Source of the DNA: CAZTZL01 sp964617625
GTDB taxonomy: Bacteria; Zhuqueibacterota; QNDG01; DSAB01
DNA length: 41,030 nucleotides
Reading direction: 5' to 3'
NCBI GenBank assembly: GCA_964617625.1
Contig: CAZTZL010000025.1
Span: forward strand, 1-41,030
The notes under the pieces were generated by a model. The model ran no database searches. It was given only the letters and a program-made list of their open reading frames with translations, and was not told the DNA's origin. The position numbers and the translations under genes are program-made. How positions within the stretch are numbered: the first letter of the stretch is position 1; every line of letters starts with the position of its first letter. This document shows positions 1-7,574 of this stretch, piece after piece.

Positions 1-43
1 AAAAAAGGTCCGATAGTTCCGGAAAAGCGGAACAGTTCGGACC
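1..43. repeat. Nested-hairpin repeat, copy 1
   Basis: An outer stem GGTCCGA (7-13) pairs with TCGGACC (37-43). An inner stem GTTCCG (16-21) pairs with CGGAAC (28-33). A run of six A precedes it. The same 35-base core recurs at 1842-1876 with paired positions preserved. Read on the minus strand it is a hairpin followed by T6, like an intrinsic terminator, but no minus-strand gene lies just upstream of it in that direction; the neighbouring esterase is on the plus strand. A dispersed structured repeat is therefore at least as likely. Confidence 0.6.
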
Positions 44-160
44 TGCGAACTTGGTAAATGAACCCTTGACTGAAATATAATGTTTGATATCATCGATTTT
101 CTTCATTATATTTTTCTCAAATCCAACTTATTCTATTATTAATCAGGAGATCACTATATT

Positions 161-1618
161 ATGAAAAATCTATTACTCTTACTTATGGCATGCCTCCTAT
201 TGGCATTCATTTCATGCAGTACAATGAATTCAAATCCCGTGTTAACCATTGAAGGCGGCAAGATCGTGGGTGTTGTAACTCCAACCAAGGGGATCATCGC
301 CTATAAAGGGATTCCTTTTGCGGCACCTCCCGTGGGCGACCTGCGTTGGAAAGAACCCCAATCCGTGGTGCCATGGGAAGGCGTCAAAGTGGCTGATACC
401 TACGGCGCAGCGGCCATGCAAATCACATGGGATCCGGAAAGTTTTTACGGCAAGGAGTGGCGCGCCAGCGGCTCCGTTCCTTTCAGCGAGGATTGCCTTT
501 ATCTCAATGTCTGGACTCCTGCGGCGGGCCAAGTAAATAAAAAACTCCCCGTTGCGATGTGGATTCACGGCGGCGGGTATCGCGAAGGTTTTGCTTTTGA
601 ACCTGAAATGGATGGTGGCGAGGATTGGGCTTCAAGGGGTGTCATTTTAGTCACGGTCACATACCGTCTCGGTATTATCGGATTTTTCTCACATCCGCTG
701 CTTTCAGCTGAAAGCCCTCACGGGGTATCAGGTAATTATGGTGTCATGGACCAGGCTGCAGCCCTTAAATGGATTCATAACAATATCGAACAATTTGGCG
801 GCGATCCAAACAATATCACCATTTTCGGGCAGAGTGCCGGTGCCGGCAGCGTTCAGATATTATGTGCATCCCCACAGTCCAGAGACCTGATCAGCAAGGC
901 AATCAGCATGAGCGGCGGCGGTCTGGGCGATTTGAGAAGACCAAGTATACCATTCGATCAGGTCCAAATGACGAACAAGGCAATGATGGACCATTTTGAG
1001 AAGACCACTTTGGGAGAAATGCGTGCTCTTTCGTTTGATGAACTGACGAAGATGGCAAACGAATACGGAACGACCTCCGGCAACCGTATGTTCTACAGTC
1101 CTGTTGTCGATAATTATTTCTTGACAGGTACTTTCAGTGATCTTGCGAAGGTCAACGAAATTTCCGACATCCCGTATATGTTCGGATATACCGCAAACGA
1201 TTTGGGTGATATGACCAAGGCCATTCAGGATTTCTGCGCGTTGAGGGCGGAACAGAGCAGCAAGCCTGCCTATGCTTATTTATTCGCACGCCAATTGCCC
1301 GGTGACGAAAGCGGAGCGTTCCACTCAGCGGATTTGTGGTATGTATTCCATTCTTTCAGGCACAGCTGGCGGCCCTTTACAGCTGGGGATAAAGCTTTAA
1401 GCAATAAAATAATGGATTGCTGGACCAACTTTGCCAAGTTCGGCGATCCGAACGGTGCTGACAAAGGCATTTGGACTCCTTACTCTGATGAATCTCCGAA
1501 ATTTATGGTTTTCAACGCCAATGAAAATGAAGCACTCTGCACGATGACTGACACTCCCGAATACAAGGGCAGCACATTCAAATGGTTTACGCCACCTGCG
1601 GCGGTACAAAAAAAATAA
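161..1618 (+). CDS. Type-B carboxylesterase, probable lipoprotein
   Basis: This is an alpha/beta-hydrolase of the carboxylesterase type B family, expected to hydrolyse ester bonds of small substrates outside the cytoplasm. Residues 1-19 form a lipoprotein-like signal ending at a candidate lipobox Cys19 (FISC), so it is probably anchored in the envelope. The nucleophile elbow GQSAG places Ser225, and HGGGYREG supplies the oxyanion hole. A late HSAD motif is the likely catalytic histidine. The usual D-E-G acid motif reads NDLG, so the acid residue is uncertain. At 485 residues it is slightly shorter than typical members. AGGAG at 145-149 precedes the ATG by 11 bases, and a TATAAT at 76-81 could be its -10 box. 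It appears monocistronic, with a strong hairpin after the stop. The family is clear; the substrate is unknown. Confidence 0.88.
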   Translation: MKNLLLLLMACLLLAFISCSTMNSNPVLTIEGGKIVGVVTPTKGIIAYKGIPFAAPPVGDLRWKEPQSVVPWEGVKVADTYGAAAMQITWDPESFYGKEWRASGSVPFSEDCLYLNVWTPAAGQVNKKLPVAMWIHGGGYREGFAFEPEMDGGEDWASRGVILVTVTYRLGIIGFFSHPLLSAESPHGVSGNYGVMDQAAALKWIHNNIEQFGGDPNNITIFGQSAGAGSVQILCASPQSRDLISKAISMSGGGLGDLRRPSIPFDQVQMTNKAMMDHFEKTTLGEMRALSFDELTKMANEYGTTSGNRMFYSPVVDNYFLTGTFSDLAKVNEISDIPYMFGYTANDLGDMTKAIQDFCALRAEQSSKPAYAYLFARQLPGDESGAFHSADLWYVFHSFRHSWRPFTAGDKALSNKIMDCWTNFAKFGDPNGADKGIWTPYSDESPKFMVFNANENEALCTMTDTPEYKGSTFKWFTPPAAVQKK

Positions 1619-1624
1619 CCCTCA

Positions 1625-1658
1625 AATAAGGCCTGGAATCAAATTTCCAGGCCTTATT
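1625..1658 (+). terminator. Perfect 14-bp hairpin after the esterase
   Basis: AATAAGGCCTGGAA (1625-1638) and its exact complement (1645-1658) enclose a six-base loop seven bases after the esterase stop codon. The 3' side ends in TTATT followed by CTT, a weak U-tract, so it can serve as an intrinsic terminator or transcript-stabilising hairpin. Confidence 0.75.
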
Positions 1659-1834
1659 CTTATGGGATTGCGCAGGATATAAACCAACGCTTTAAATATC
1701 ATGAAATAATTAATTCTTACTTGTTCTTAAACTCCCGTCTGAGAGTGTTTATTGTTTTTTTATAACTATTTTTTTTATTCGAAGTGTCTTTTTCTCATTC
1801 TCAAATTGGGTTTGGGAACAAGATGATTTGGAAT
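1659..1834. other. Intergenic spacer without recognisable genes
   Basis: A/T-rich spacer between the esterase hairpin and the second nested-hairpin repeat. I see no credible ORF, RNA gene or promoter here. Confidence 0.5.
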
Positions 1835-1876
1835 AAAAAAAGTCCGATAGTTTCGTCAAAGCGGAACAGTTCGGAC
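1835..1876 (-). terminator. Nested-hairpin repeat, copy 2; likely terminator of the SPOR gene
   Basis: On the minus strand this is a hairpin followed by T7, 38 bases past the stop codon of the SPOR-domain gene, which fits an intrinsic terminator. Stems are GTCCGA (1842-1847) with TCGGAC (1871-1876), and GTTTCG (1850-1855) with CGGAAC (1862-1867). Compared with copy 1 at the window start, the C-to-T change in the inner stem turns a C-G pair into a G-U pair, so the fold is kept. Core length is identical (35 bases) in both copies. Confidence 0.6.
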
Positions 1877-1914
1877 GTACGGACTGAAATCTTCTATATA
1901 ATAAGATTATTGGC

Positions 1915-2724
1915 TTATTCCGAAACGATACGGTATTCTACTCCATATCGTTTTTTCAATTGATCACCCATTATTTCGGCATCGACTTTGTTGCTGAACG
2001 TGCCCACCCAGATCAAATAGAGCATCTTGTCTTCTATTTTTTTTGTTTGCATTTCAACGTGATACCCTTCCCGTTCGAAAAAGGATTTACGCATCAAGGC
2101 ATTGGTCTGGTGTGTATAGGCACCTGTTTGAAGGTGATATTGAACGGCGGTTTTTTCAGGGGCTGATTGAGTGTCTGGAGAGTATGTTCCGGATTCTCCC
2201 TGGTTGGGCTGTGCAAGTTCCGGAAGTTCTGTTTTTTGGGATGTGAATTTGATTTTTTCGAAATATTTTTGAGAGGAATCCGGCTGATCCATTGCCTGAT
2301 AACAGAGACCGATCCAATAAATGTCATCATGTCTGAGCGGTGATTCGGGGTAGTCTTTTAATATCGTTTTGAATCCCGCCAGTGCGGACTTGTACAGCGC
2401 ACGGGCGTACCGCAGCTGGGCCAGCCGGAAAAGAGCATCATCACAGTATCTGTTGTTGGGATACTTTTTAATGAGCCGGGTATAGTACTCTGCAGATAAA
2501 TCCCCATCGGTTGAAAGCAATCCGGAAAGAAAAAGTGTGCTTGCCTTTGATTTTTCCTCTCCCTGGAAATTGGAGACAATTTGTCTGGCTTTTTCAATTT
2601 CTCCCTTGCGGATGAGATCAACCACCTCCGTCACATTCTGGCTCCTGCTGTCGCCTGATGATAATGAGTAAAAAAGGAGAAAAACAAAAAGATAAATTAA
2701 TTTTCTGTTAAGGCTGTATCCCAT
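1915..2724 (-). CDS. TPR protein with C-terminal SPOR domain, secreted
   Basis: The protein has an N-terminal hydrophobic signal (MGYSLNRK then a run of Leu, Phe and Ile), a tetratricopeptide-like middle region, and a C-terminal SPOR domain of about 75 residues (from VQYHLQTGAY to EYRIVSE). SPOR domains bind septal peptidoglycan glycan strands that lack stem peptides, so a role at the division site or in wall remodelling is likely. I chose the ATG at 2724 because it gives a compact signal peptide; a TTG at 2748 and an ATG at 2733 are in frame. All of these starts overlap the 3' end of lapB, indicating translational coupling. It is the last gene of a miaB-lapA-lapB-SPOR operon. The exact function is unknown. 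Confidence 0.8.
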   Translation of the reverse strand: MGYSLNRKLIYLFVFLLFYSLSSGDSRSQNVTEVVDLIRKGEIEKARQIVSNFQGEEKSKASTLFLSGLLSTDGDLSAEYYTRLIKKYPNNRYCDDALFRLAQLRYARALYKSALAGFKTILKDYPESPLRHDDIYWIGLCYQAMDQPDSSQKYFEKIKFTSQKTELPELAQPNQGESGTYSPDTQSAPEKTAVQYHLQTGAYTHQTNALMRKSFFEREGYHVEMQTKKIEDKMLYLIWVGTFSNKVDAEIMGDQLKKRYGVEYRIVSE

Positions 2725-3836
2725 TGGTGACATTGCGGGCAGTACCAAAAAGGCTCCTTCTGTTCGTATTTACATTCGTGACATTGATACAATTCCTGTT
2801 TTTCGATTTCCTTGTCCAGAATCCGCATGGCCTCGTTCATGGCCTTTTTTTCATCCCCGTTCTGTTTAAGAACTTTTACCAGCGCGTATCGGCATTCGGT
2901 CAAATCCGGATGTGCCTCAAGGACATTTTCGCAAATTTCAATGGCTTCGTTGAGCCGACCCTGCTTTTTATAGATTTCGACGAGATTGATGGATGCGGTC
3001 GGATTTTTGGGATTACTGCGGATAACCTGTTTGTAAATATCTTCAAGGTCACTGTACCGTCCCATATCGAATAAAATTTCCTTGAGGCGGTTAAAAGCCA
3101 GATGCGCCCAATCGGGATTCTTTTGAATAAAATCAGTCCATACATTCAGGGCATCTTCGTTTCGGTTTTCCCGGCGGTAGGAATCCCCCCAGAAAAGATA
3201 GGCCGGGATGCACTTTTTGTTGAGCCGAATGGCTTCTCTAAACCGGACCCGTCCTTCCCGTTCCGCGCCTTTTTGGATCGAATTGAGGCCCGATTGGACT
3301 TTGTATAATGACAGTATGTATTGGTCCTTTTTCTTCTGCCATTTATTGATATTTTGCCGGATAAAGAAAGCCTTGTCCCAGTCCCCTTTCTTTTCGTACA
3401 AAGATAACAGCAGCTGCTGGATTTCAGAATTCTTTTTCATACGCTGGCTGAGTCTTTCCGCTACCTCGGATGCTCTGTTCAGCATACCTGCGTTCTGATA
3501 ATCCATCACAAGATGCTGGAGTATCGTATTTGTTTGTTGTTCTGTCAGATGGGTTCTGATAAGAAGGTTGCTGTGAATTTTGGCGGCCCGCGTCGGATTT
3601 CCCTGTTGACGGAAGATGTCACCAAGCTTAATATAAGCCATGATGTTTTCCGTATCCTCTTTAACGGTTTTTTTAAGCCATTCCAAAGCTTCGTCATTTT
3701 TACCGTCAAGAAGAAGATGAAGCGCATCGATGTAGGGAGTCCGGCTCTTTGTTTTTCCTGACTTTCTTTTGAAAATCCAAAATAAAAGAAAGATAAGAAC
3801 GGCAATGATTAATAAAATGGGGATGTATGTCATCAT
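2697..3836 (-). CDS. lapB: Lipopolysaccharide assembly protein LapB (YciM-like)
   Basis: The architecture matches LapB: one N-terminal membrane anchor (about residues 4-23), a long array of TPR repeats, and a C-terminal rubredoxin-type zinc site formed by Cys352, Cys355, Cys366 and Cys369. The length of 379 residues is close to the roughly 390 of the E. coli protein. In E. coli, LapB links LPS synthesis to LpxC turnover by FtsH and acts at the cytoplasmic face of the inner membrane. The gene follows a lapA-like gene as in enterobacteria, which strengthens the call. AGAGG lies upstream of paired ATG codons at 3836 and 3833. The zinc site and synteny are seen in the sequence; conservation of the LpxC role in this lineage is inference. 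Confidence 0.85.
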   Translation of the reverse strand: MMTYIPILLIIAVLIFLLFWIFKRKSGKTKSRTPYIDALHLLLDGKNDEALEWLKKTVKEDTENIMAYIKLGDIFRQQGNPTRAAKIHSNLLIRTHLTEQQTNTILQHLVMDYQNAGMLNRASEVAERLSQRMKKNSEIQQLLLSLYEKKGDWDKAFFIRQNINKWQKKKDQYILSLYKVQSGLNSIQKGAEREGRVRFREAIRLNKKCIPAYLFWGDSYRRENRNEDALNVWTDFIQKNPDWAHLAFNRLKEILFDMGRYSDLEDIYKQVIRSNPKNPTASINLVEIYKKQGRLNEAIEICENVLEAHPDLTECRYALVKVLKQNGDEKKAMNEAMRILDKEIEKQELYQCHECKYEQKEPFWYCPQCHQWDTALTEN

Positions 3837-3860
3837 GCAGAAACCTCTAAATAGTCGATG

Positions 3861-4208
3861 TTACTCTGTCTCTTTCTGTGTTGTATTTTCGGTATCATCA
3901 GAATTAAACTGGTCCGCATCCTCTTCTATGCTTGCGTTTCTCAGCCGGTTCAGCTCTTCTTTTACTTTACGGTGCTGTTTCTGGAGTTTCAGGTTTTCGG
4001 CTTTTAATCTGATGATATTTAATATTGAGATGATAATGCTAAATAGAACACCGATTGCGAATGTCGTATAAATGAAAACCCAGAGGGGAAGATTGATTGT
4101 CCTCCATTTCAACAATTGGACGGAAACTTCCTGGTCCTGATTCTGAAGTGCAAATCCAACCAGTATAAGAAAAAAAAGTATAAATAATATCCATTTTACA
4201 ATCCACAT
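3861..4208 (-). CDS. lapA: LapA-domain (DUF1049) membrane protein
   Basis: A 115-residue protein with two N-terminal membrane segments (about residues 3-21 and 43-65). A charged coiled-coil tail follows, rich in Lys and Glu and then acidic at the end. This is the layout of LapA/YciS. The motif ALQNQDQEVSVQLL between the two helices is typical of the family (N-x-x-x-V-x-x-x-L). I chose the ATG at 4208 because AGGGAGGG sits just upstream and it removes an upstream extension lying inside miaB. It overlaps the miaB stop by 13 bases and precedes lapB by 24 bases. LapA is thought to assist LapB at the inner membrane. Confidence 0.82.
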   Translation of the reverse strand: MWIVKWILFILFFLILVGFALQNQDQEVSVQLLKWRTINLPLWVFIYTTFAIGVLFSIIISILNIIRLKAENLKLQKQHRKVKEELNRLRNASIEEDADQFNSDDTENTTQKETE

Positions 4209-5569
4209 ATTTCCCTCCCTGATTTCGATTTGAATGATAAAGCATGATTTCCAATAATACGGCCTTTTAAAGTAGTCCCTTTGCATTCCTGAATTTCGAC
4301 AGTCACCGGATTTCCCAGGGAGCTGTTTTCTTTTGGGAAAACCACCACCTGGTTTGTGTCTGTTTTTCCCATCCATTCATTTGGAGATTTCCTGCTCTCC
4401 GTTTCGGGAAGCACTTCGAACACGTTCCCGATCAGCCGTTGTTTTTTCTCAAGAGAAATTTTTCTTTGAAGTTGAATGATTTGGTTGAGCCGGATCAGTT
4501 TTTCTTCTTTCGATAAACTCTCTTCAAGTTCGGCTGCCTTCGTGCCTTCCCGACTTGAATAATGGTACATATACGCTTCGTCGAATTGGACCTGGCTCAT
4601 GAGTTGAATTGTGTCGTCGAAATCCTGATCTGTTTCACCGGGAAACCCGATCATAATGTCCGAGGTGATGGCTACCCCTGAAATGAGAGATCGCGCTTTT
4701 TCTATCAGTGTCAGGTAGTCCTCGCTGGTGTAATTTCTGTTCATCATCGATAGAACACGATTTGATCCGGATTGCACGGGGAGATGGATATGTTTACAGA
4801 TTTTTTTCTCTGAAGCGATGATTTTGAAAAGATCGTCCGACAGGTCTTTTGGATGCGAGGTTAAAAATCGGATGCGATACAAGCCGTCGATTTGACTGAT
4901 TTTTTTCAACAAGTCGGTGAAATGGTTTTCCCCGTCGTCGTATGAGTTCACATTTTGACCCAGTAACGTGACTTCCCGATAACCGTCCCGGATCATTTGG
5001 CGGATTTCATTGAGAATGCTTTCCACGGGACGGCTTCTTTCCCGGCCCCGTGTAAAGGGTACGATGCAGTAAGAGCAGAAGTTGTTGCATCCGCGGGTGA
5101 TGGCGACCCATCCGCTGATTTTTGAATCACGGAGAGGTCGAATGTCATCATAATTTTCAGTCTCGCAAAACGATGTGAAATTGAACTGTTCCGAACTGGT
5201 GCTGGAAAGCAGATCCGGTAAATTTCTGTACTGATCGGGCCCGATGACAAAATCAAGATAGTCTTTTTCTGCAAGTAATTTCTGTTTCATCCGTTGCGCC
5301 ATACAGCCGATCAGCCCGATTTTACGGTCAGGATGAATTCTTTTCCAGCCGGATAACATTCCCAATCTTCCCATGATTCTCTGTTCGGCATGTTCTCTGA
5401 TTGAACACGCGTTGATAATTACAGTACTGGCTTTATTCATGTCGTCCGTAATGGAAAAATCGTGTTGGTTCAGGATACCTGCGACTATCTCGGAATCGTA
5501 TTTGTTCATCTGGCAGCCGTATGTTTCGATAAATACAGAAACGGATTTGTTTTTATCATTTCCACTCAT
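4196..5569 (-). CDS. miaB: tRNA-2-methylthio-N6-dimethylallyladenosine synthase MiaB
   Basis: Radical SAM methylthiotransferase that adds the 2-methylthio group to isopentenyl-A37 of tRNAs reading UNN codons. The N-terminal UPF0004 domain shows the three auxiliary-cluster cysteines in YGCQMN, NACSIRE and GCMAQR. The radical SAM cluster motif is CNNFCSYC, followed by the typical VPFTRGRERSRP. A TRAM domain closes the protein, with VTVEIQECKGTTLKG near the end. At 457 residues it is full length. The gene is transcribed away from mraZ and leads the operon into lapA. Grouping with lapAB looks like a lineage-specific arrangement rather than a functional necessity. Confidence 0.95.
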   Translation of the reverse strand: MSGNDKNKSVSVFIETYGCQMNKYDSEIVAGILNQHDFSITDDMNKASTVIINACSIREHAEQRIMGRLGMLSGWKRIHPDRKIGLIGCMAQRMKQKLLAEKDYLDFVIGPDQYRNLPDLLSSTSSEQFNFTSFCETENYDDIRPLRDSKISGWVAITRGCNNFCSYCIVPFTRGRERSRPVESILNEIRQMIRDGYREVTLLGQNVNSYDDGENHFTDLLKKISQIDGLYRIRFLTSHPKDLSDDLFKIIASEKKICKHIHLPVQSGSNRVLSMMNRNYTSEDYLTLIEKARSLISGVAITSDIMIGFPGETDQDFDDTIQLMSQVQFDEAYMYHYSSREGTKAAELEESLSKEEKLIRLNQIIQLQRKISLEKKQRLIGNVFEVLPETESRKSPNEWMGKTDTNQVVVFPKENSSLGNPVTVEIQECKGTTLKGRIIGNHALSFKSKSGREICGL

Positions 5570-5642
5570 GTTACGATAAATTTAGCAGATATTCACTTGA
5601 AATGCAAATGCTTTCTTAAACGAATATTTTTTTATTTTTTCC

Positions 5643-5670
5643 TTGACTTTGATAAAAATATTATTATTAT
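5643..5670 (+). promoter_or_regulatory. Predicted sigma70-type promoter of the dcw cluster
   Basis: TTGACT (5643-5648) is followed after 16 bases by TATTAT (5665-5670). Transcription would start near 5677, immediately before the decamer array, giving a leader of about 77 bases. No other equally good pair lies between miaB and mraZ. Confidence 0.5.
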
Positions 5671-5679
5671 GTTTGTGTA

Positions 5680-5740
5680 CCCTAATTATCCCTAATTTAA
5701 CCTGAAATGGCCTATTCATCCTTATTGGGTCCTTTTGGGT
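5680..5740 (+). promoter_or_regulatory. Six-unit 10-bp-period array, probable MraZ operator
   Basis: From 5681 the sequence falls into six consecutive decamers, each starting C-(C/T)-T followed by A/T-rich bases. Units 1 and 2 share CCTAATT; units 5 and 6 end in TTGGGT (5725-5730 and 5735-5740). MraZ is known to bind direct TGGG-type repeats spaced by about one helical turn upstream of its own gene. The array lies 13 bases before the mraZ start and just downstream of the predicted promoter, which suits autorepression. The first four units differ from the known box and may be a divergent extension. Confidence 0.6.
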
Positions 5741-5753
5741 AAAGAATCGTATT

Positions 5754-6179
5754 ATGCCAAATTTTTTTGGGAGCTACAAATATTTAGTCGATTCAAAAGG
5801 CAGGGTGAATATCCCCAAACGTTTTTGGGAACAGTTGCCTGAGAATGTGGAAAAGATTCTATTTTACGTTACTTTGGGACCCAATGCATCAGAGCCTTTC
5901 CAGTGTCTTACTATTTTTCTCCAGGAAGATTTTGAAGTTATGGCGAAGAAAATGAAAGAGGAGTGCGGTACTTTTGTCAATCCAAATAACATGAGAAAAA
6001 ATTTGCTGAAGATGACGGGTCATGCACAGCAGTGCCGCCCGGACAAACAGGGAAGAATCATGATTCCAAAAGATTTGCTGGATCGGGCTAAAATTGTCAA
6101 CGAAGTGAAAATTGTCGGTTCTGTCGATCAGATCGAATTGTGGAATCCTGATGTTTTTGAAAAATATACTACCACTTAG
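5754..6179 (+). CDS. mraZ: Transcriptional regulator MraZ
   Basis: First gene of the dcw cluster. The 141-residue length and the two AbrB-like half-domains are typical. The first carries DSKGRVNIPKRF and the second carries RPDKQGRIMIPKDLL, the conserved D-x-x-G-R-(I/V)-x-(I/L)-P signatures. MraZ forms ring-shaped oligomers that bind repeated boxes upstream of its own gene and control dcw expression. No good Shine-Dalgarno sequence precedes the ATG; the upstream region is occupied by the decamer array. It is followed after 25 bases by rsmH, as in nearly all bacteria that keep this operon. Confidence 0.95.
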   Translation: MPNFFGSYKYLVDSKGRVNIPKRFWEQLPENVEKILFYVTLGPNASEPFQCLTIFLQEDFEVMAKKMKEECGTFVNPNNMRKNLLKMTGHAQQCRPDKQGRIMIPKDLLDRAKIVNEVKIVGSVDQIELWNPDVFEKYTTT

Positions 6180-6204
6180 TACGTTTATTTCATTTTAGAA
6201 TAGT

Positions 6205-7149
6205 TTGGACAATCATTTTAAAAATAAATATATTCCGCATGTTCCTGTTCTCAAGGATAAGGTCATTGAATATTTAATTACAAATAAGTCAGGCATCTAT
6301 GTGGATGGGACGTTGGGTTCCGGCGGGCATGCGCGGTCTATTTTAAATGAGTTGAATCCCGATGGCAAGGTGATCGGAATTGACCGGGATCCGGAAGCAG
6401 TCAATTATTGCCGTGAACAATTCTCTGATTGTATAAATCGGATGGAACTGATACATGGAGAGTTTGGGAAAATTGATGAGATACTGGACAGTCTGCATAT
6501 TACAAAAGTGGATGGTTTTCTACTTGATTTGGGAGTCTCAAATCATCAATTGCAGAGCGGATCGAGAGGATTCAGTTATCAGAAGCCGGGTCCCATGGAT
6601 ATGAGAATGGATGCCTCCGGCCGCATGACAGCAAAGGAAATCGTGAATCAGTATTCGGAAAAAGATTTGGCAGATATAATTTATCGGTATGGTGAAGAAC
6701 GTCATTCGAGACGAATTGCCAAGGAGATTGTGCAAAGCAGAAAAAAGGAGCCTATTGAGTCCACAGAGAGGCTGACGGGTATCATTCGCAGAATCACACC
6801 GCCAAAATGGCAGATGAAGACATTGTCCCGGGTTTTTCAATCTATCCGTGTGGAATTAAATCAGGAAGTAAGTCAGCTGATCAATGGACTCGTAAAAATT
6901 GTGCCCTATTTGAAATTATTCGGCCGGATTGTTTGTATCAGTTATCATTCCATTGAGGACCGAATCGTTAAAAATTTTTTTAGGGGAACTTATCCGGAAA
7001 ATGCCGATGCATTTCAGGGAGTGGAGATTCCAAGTGTTTCATTCAGGATATTGACAAAAAAAGTTGTCCGTCCGGATCAAATCGAAATCGATCAGAATTC
7101 GAAATCACGAGCTGCACATCTCCGGTCAGCAGAAATTAAAGGTATATGA
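6205..7149 (+). CDS. rsmH: 16S rRNA (cytosine(1402)-N(4))-methyltransferase RsmH
   Basis: SAM-dependent methyltransferase that modifies C1402 in the ribosomal P site. The SAM-binding motif YVDGTLGSGGHA and the later GFLLDLGVSNHQL and SYHSIEDRIVK are diagnostic. So is RVFQSIRVELNQE. The 314-residue length is normal. Translation appears to start at TTG 6205, since no in-frame ATG gives the conserved N-terminus HVPVL; the ribosome binding site is weak. Its position between mraZ and ftsL is canonical. Confidence 0.95.
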   Translation: MDNHFKNKYIPHVPVLKDKVIEYLITNKSGIYVDGTLGSGGHARSILNELNPDGKVIGIDRDPEAVNYCREQFSDCINRMELIHGEFGKIDEILDSLHITKVDGFLLDLGVSNHQLQSGSRGFSYQKPGPMDMRMDASGRMTAKEIVNQYSEKDLADIIYRYGEERHSRRIAKEIVQSRKKEPIESTERLTGIIRRITPPKWQMKTLSRVFQSIRVELNQEVSQLINGLVKIVPYLKLFGRIVCISYHSIEDRIVKNFFRGTYPENADAFQGVEIPSVSFRILTKKVVRPDQIEIDQNSKSRAAHLRSAEIKGI

Positions 7150-7163
7150 ACAGGAACGAATAG

Positions 7164-7556
7164 ATGCGAAATAGACAGGGAAGTTCAGACTATCCCTTAC
7201 AAAGAAAAAGAAAAAGAACTCAAAGTAATCACGGGTTCTTTCTCTTTATAGGATTTGTTATCATGATTTTCTATCTGTGGGGAAAAGTACAGATTGATTT
7301 TGAATACCGAAGAAATCAGGTTTTAAATGCAGACAAATTGAAGCTTGAAGAAGAAATTAAACAGTTGAGAGTGCAAATCCACTCCCTGGAAAGCTACCAA
7401 AGAATCACGGATCGAGCAATCAAACAGGGGATGGTCTTTTTATCGCCAAATCAAATTCAGAAGCTTCCCGTGGATTTGAACGGAATCAGGAATCCGGTCG
7501 AAACGGATCCTGAAAAGGTTCGATATGCCAGCCTTTTCCCGAATCGATTCAAATAA
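7164..7556 (+). CDS. ftsL: Cell division protein FtsL
   Basis: A 130-residue bitopic membrane protein. It has a basic cytoplasmic tail (KRKRTQ), one membrane helix at about residues 24-40, and a periplasmic coiled coil (about 45-80) ending in GMVFLSPNQIQKLP. FtsL sequences diverge strongly, so the call rests on size, topology and the position between rsmH and ftsI. FtsL forms the FtsQLB complex that activates FtsWI during septation. No ftsB is seen in the window. Confidence 0.85.
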   Translation: MRNRQGSSDYPLQRKRKRTQSNHGFFLFIGFVIMIFYLWGKVQIDFEYRRNQVLNADKLKLEEEIKQLRVQIHSLESYQRITDRAIKQGMVFLSPNQIQKLPVDLNGIRNPVETDPEKVRYASLFPNRFK

Positions 7557-7574
7557 ACTGAAACGGAATTAAGG

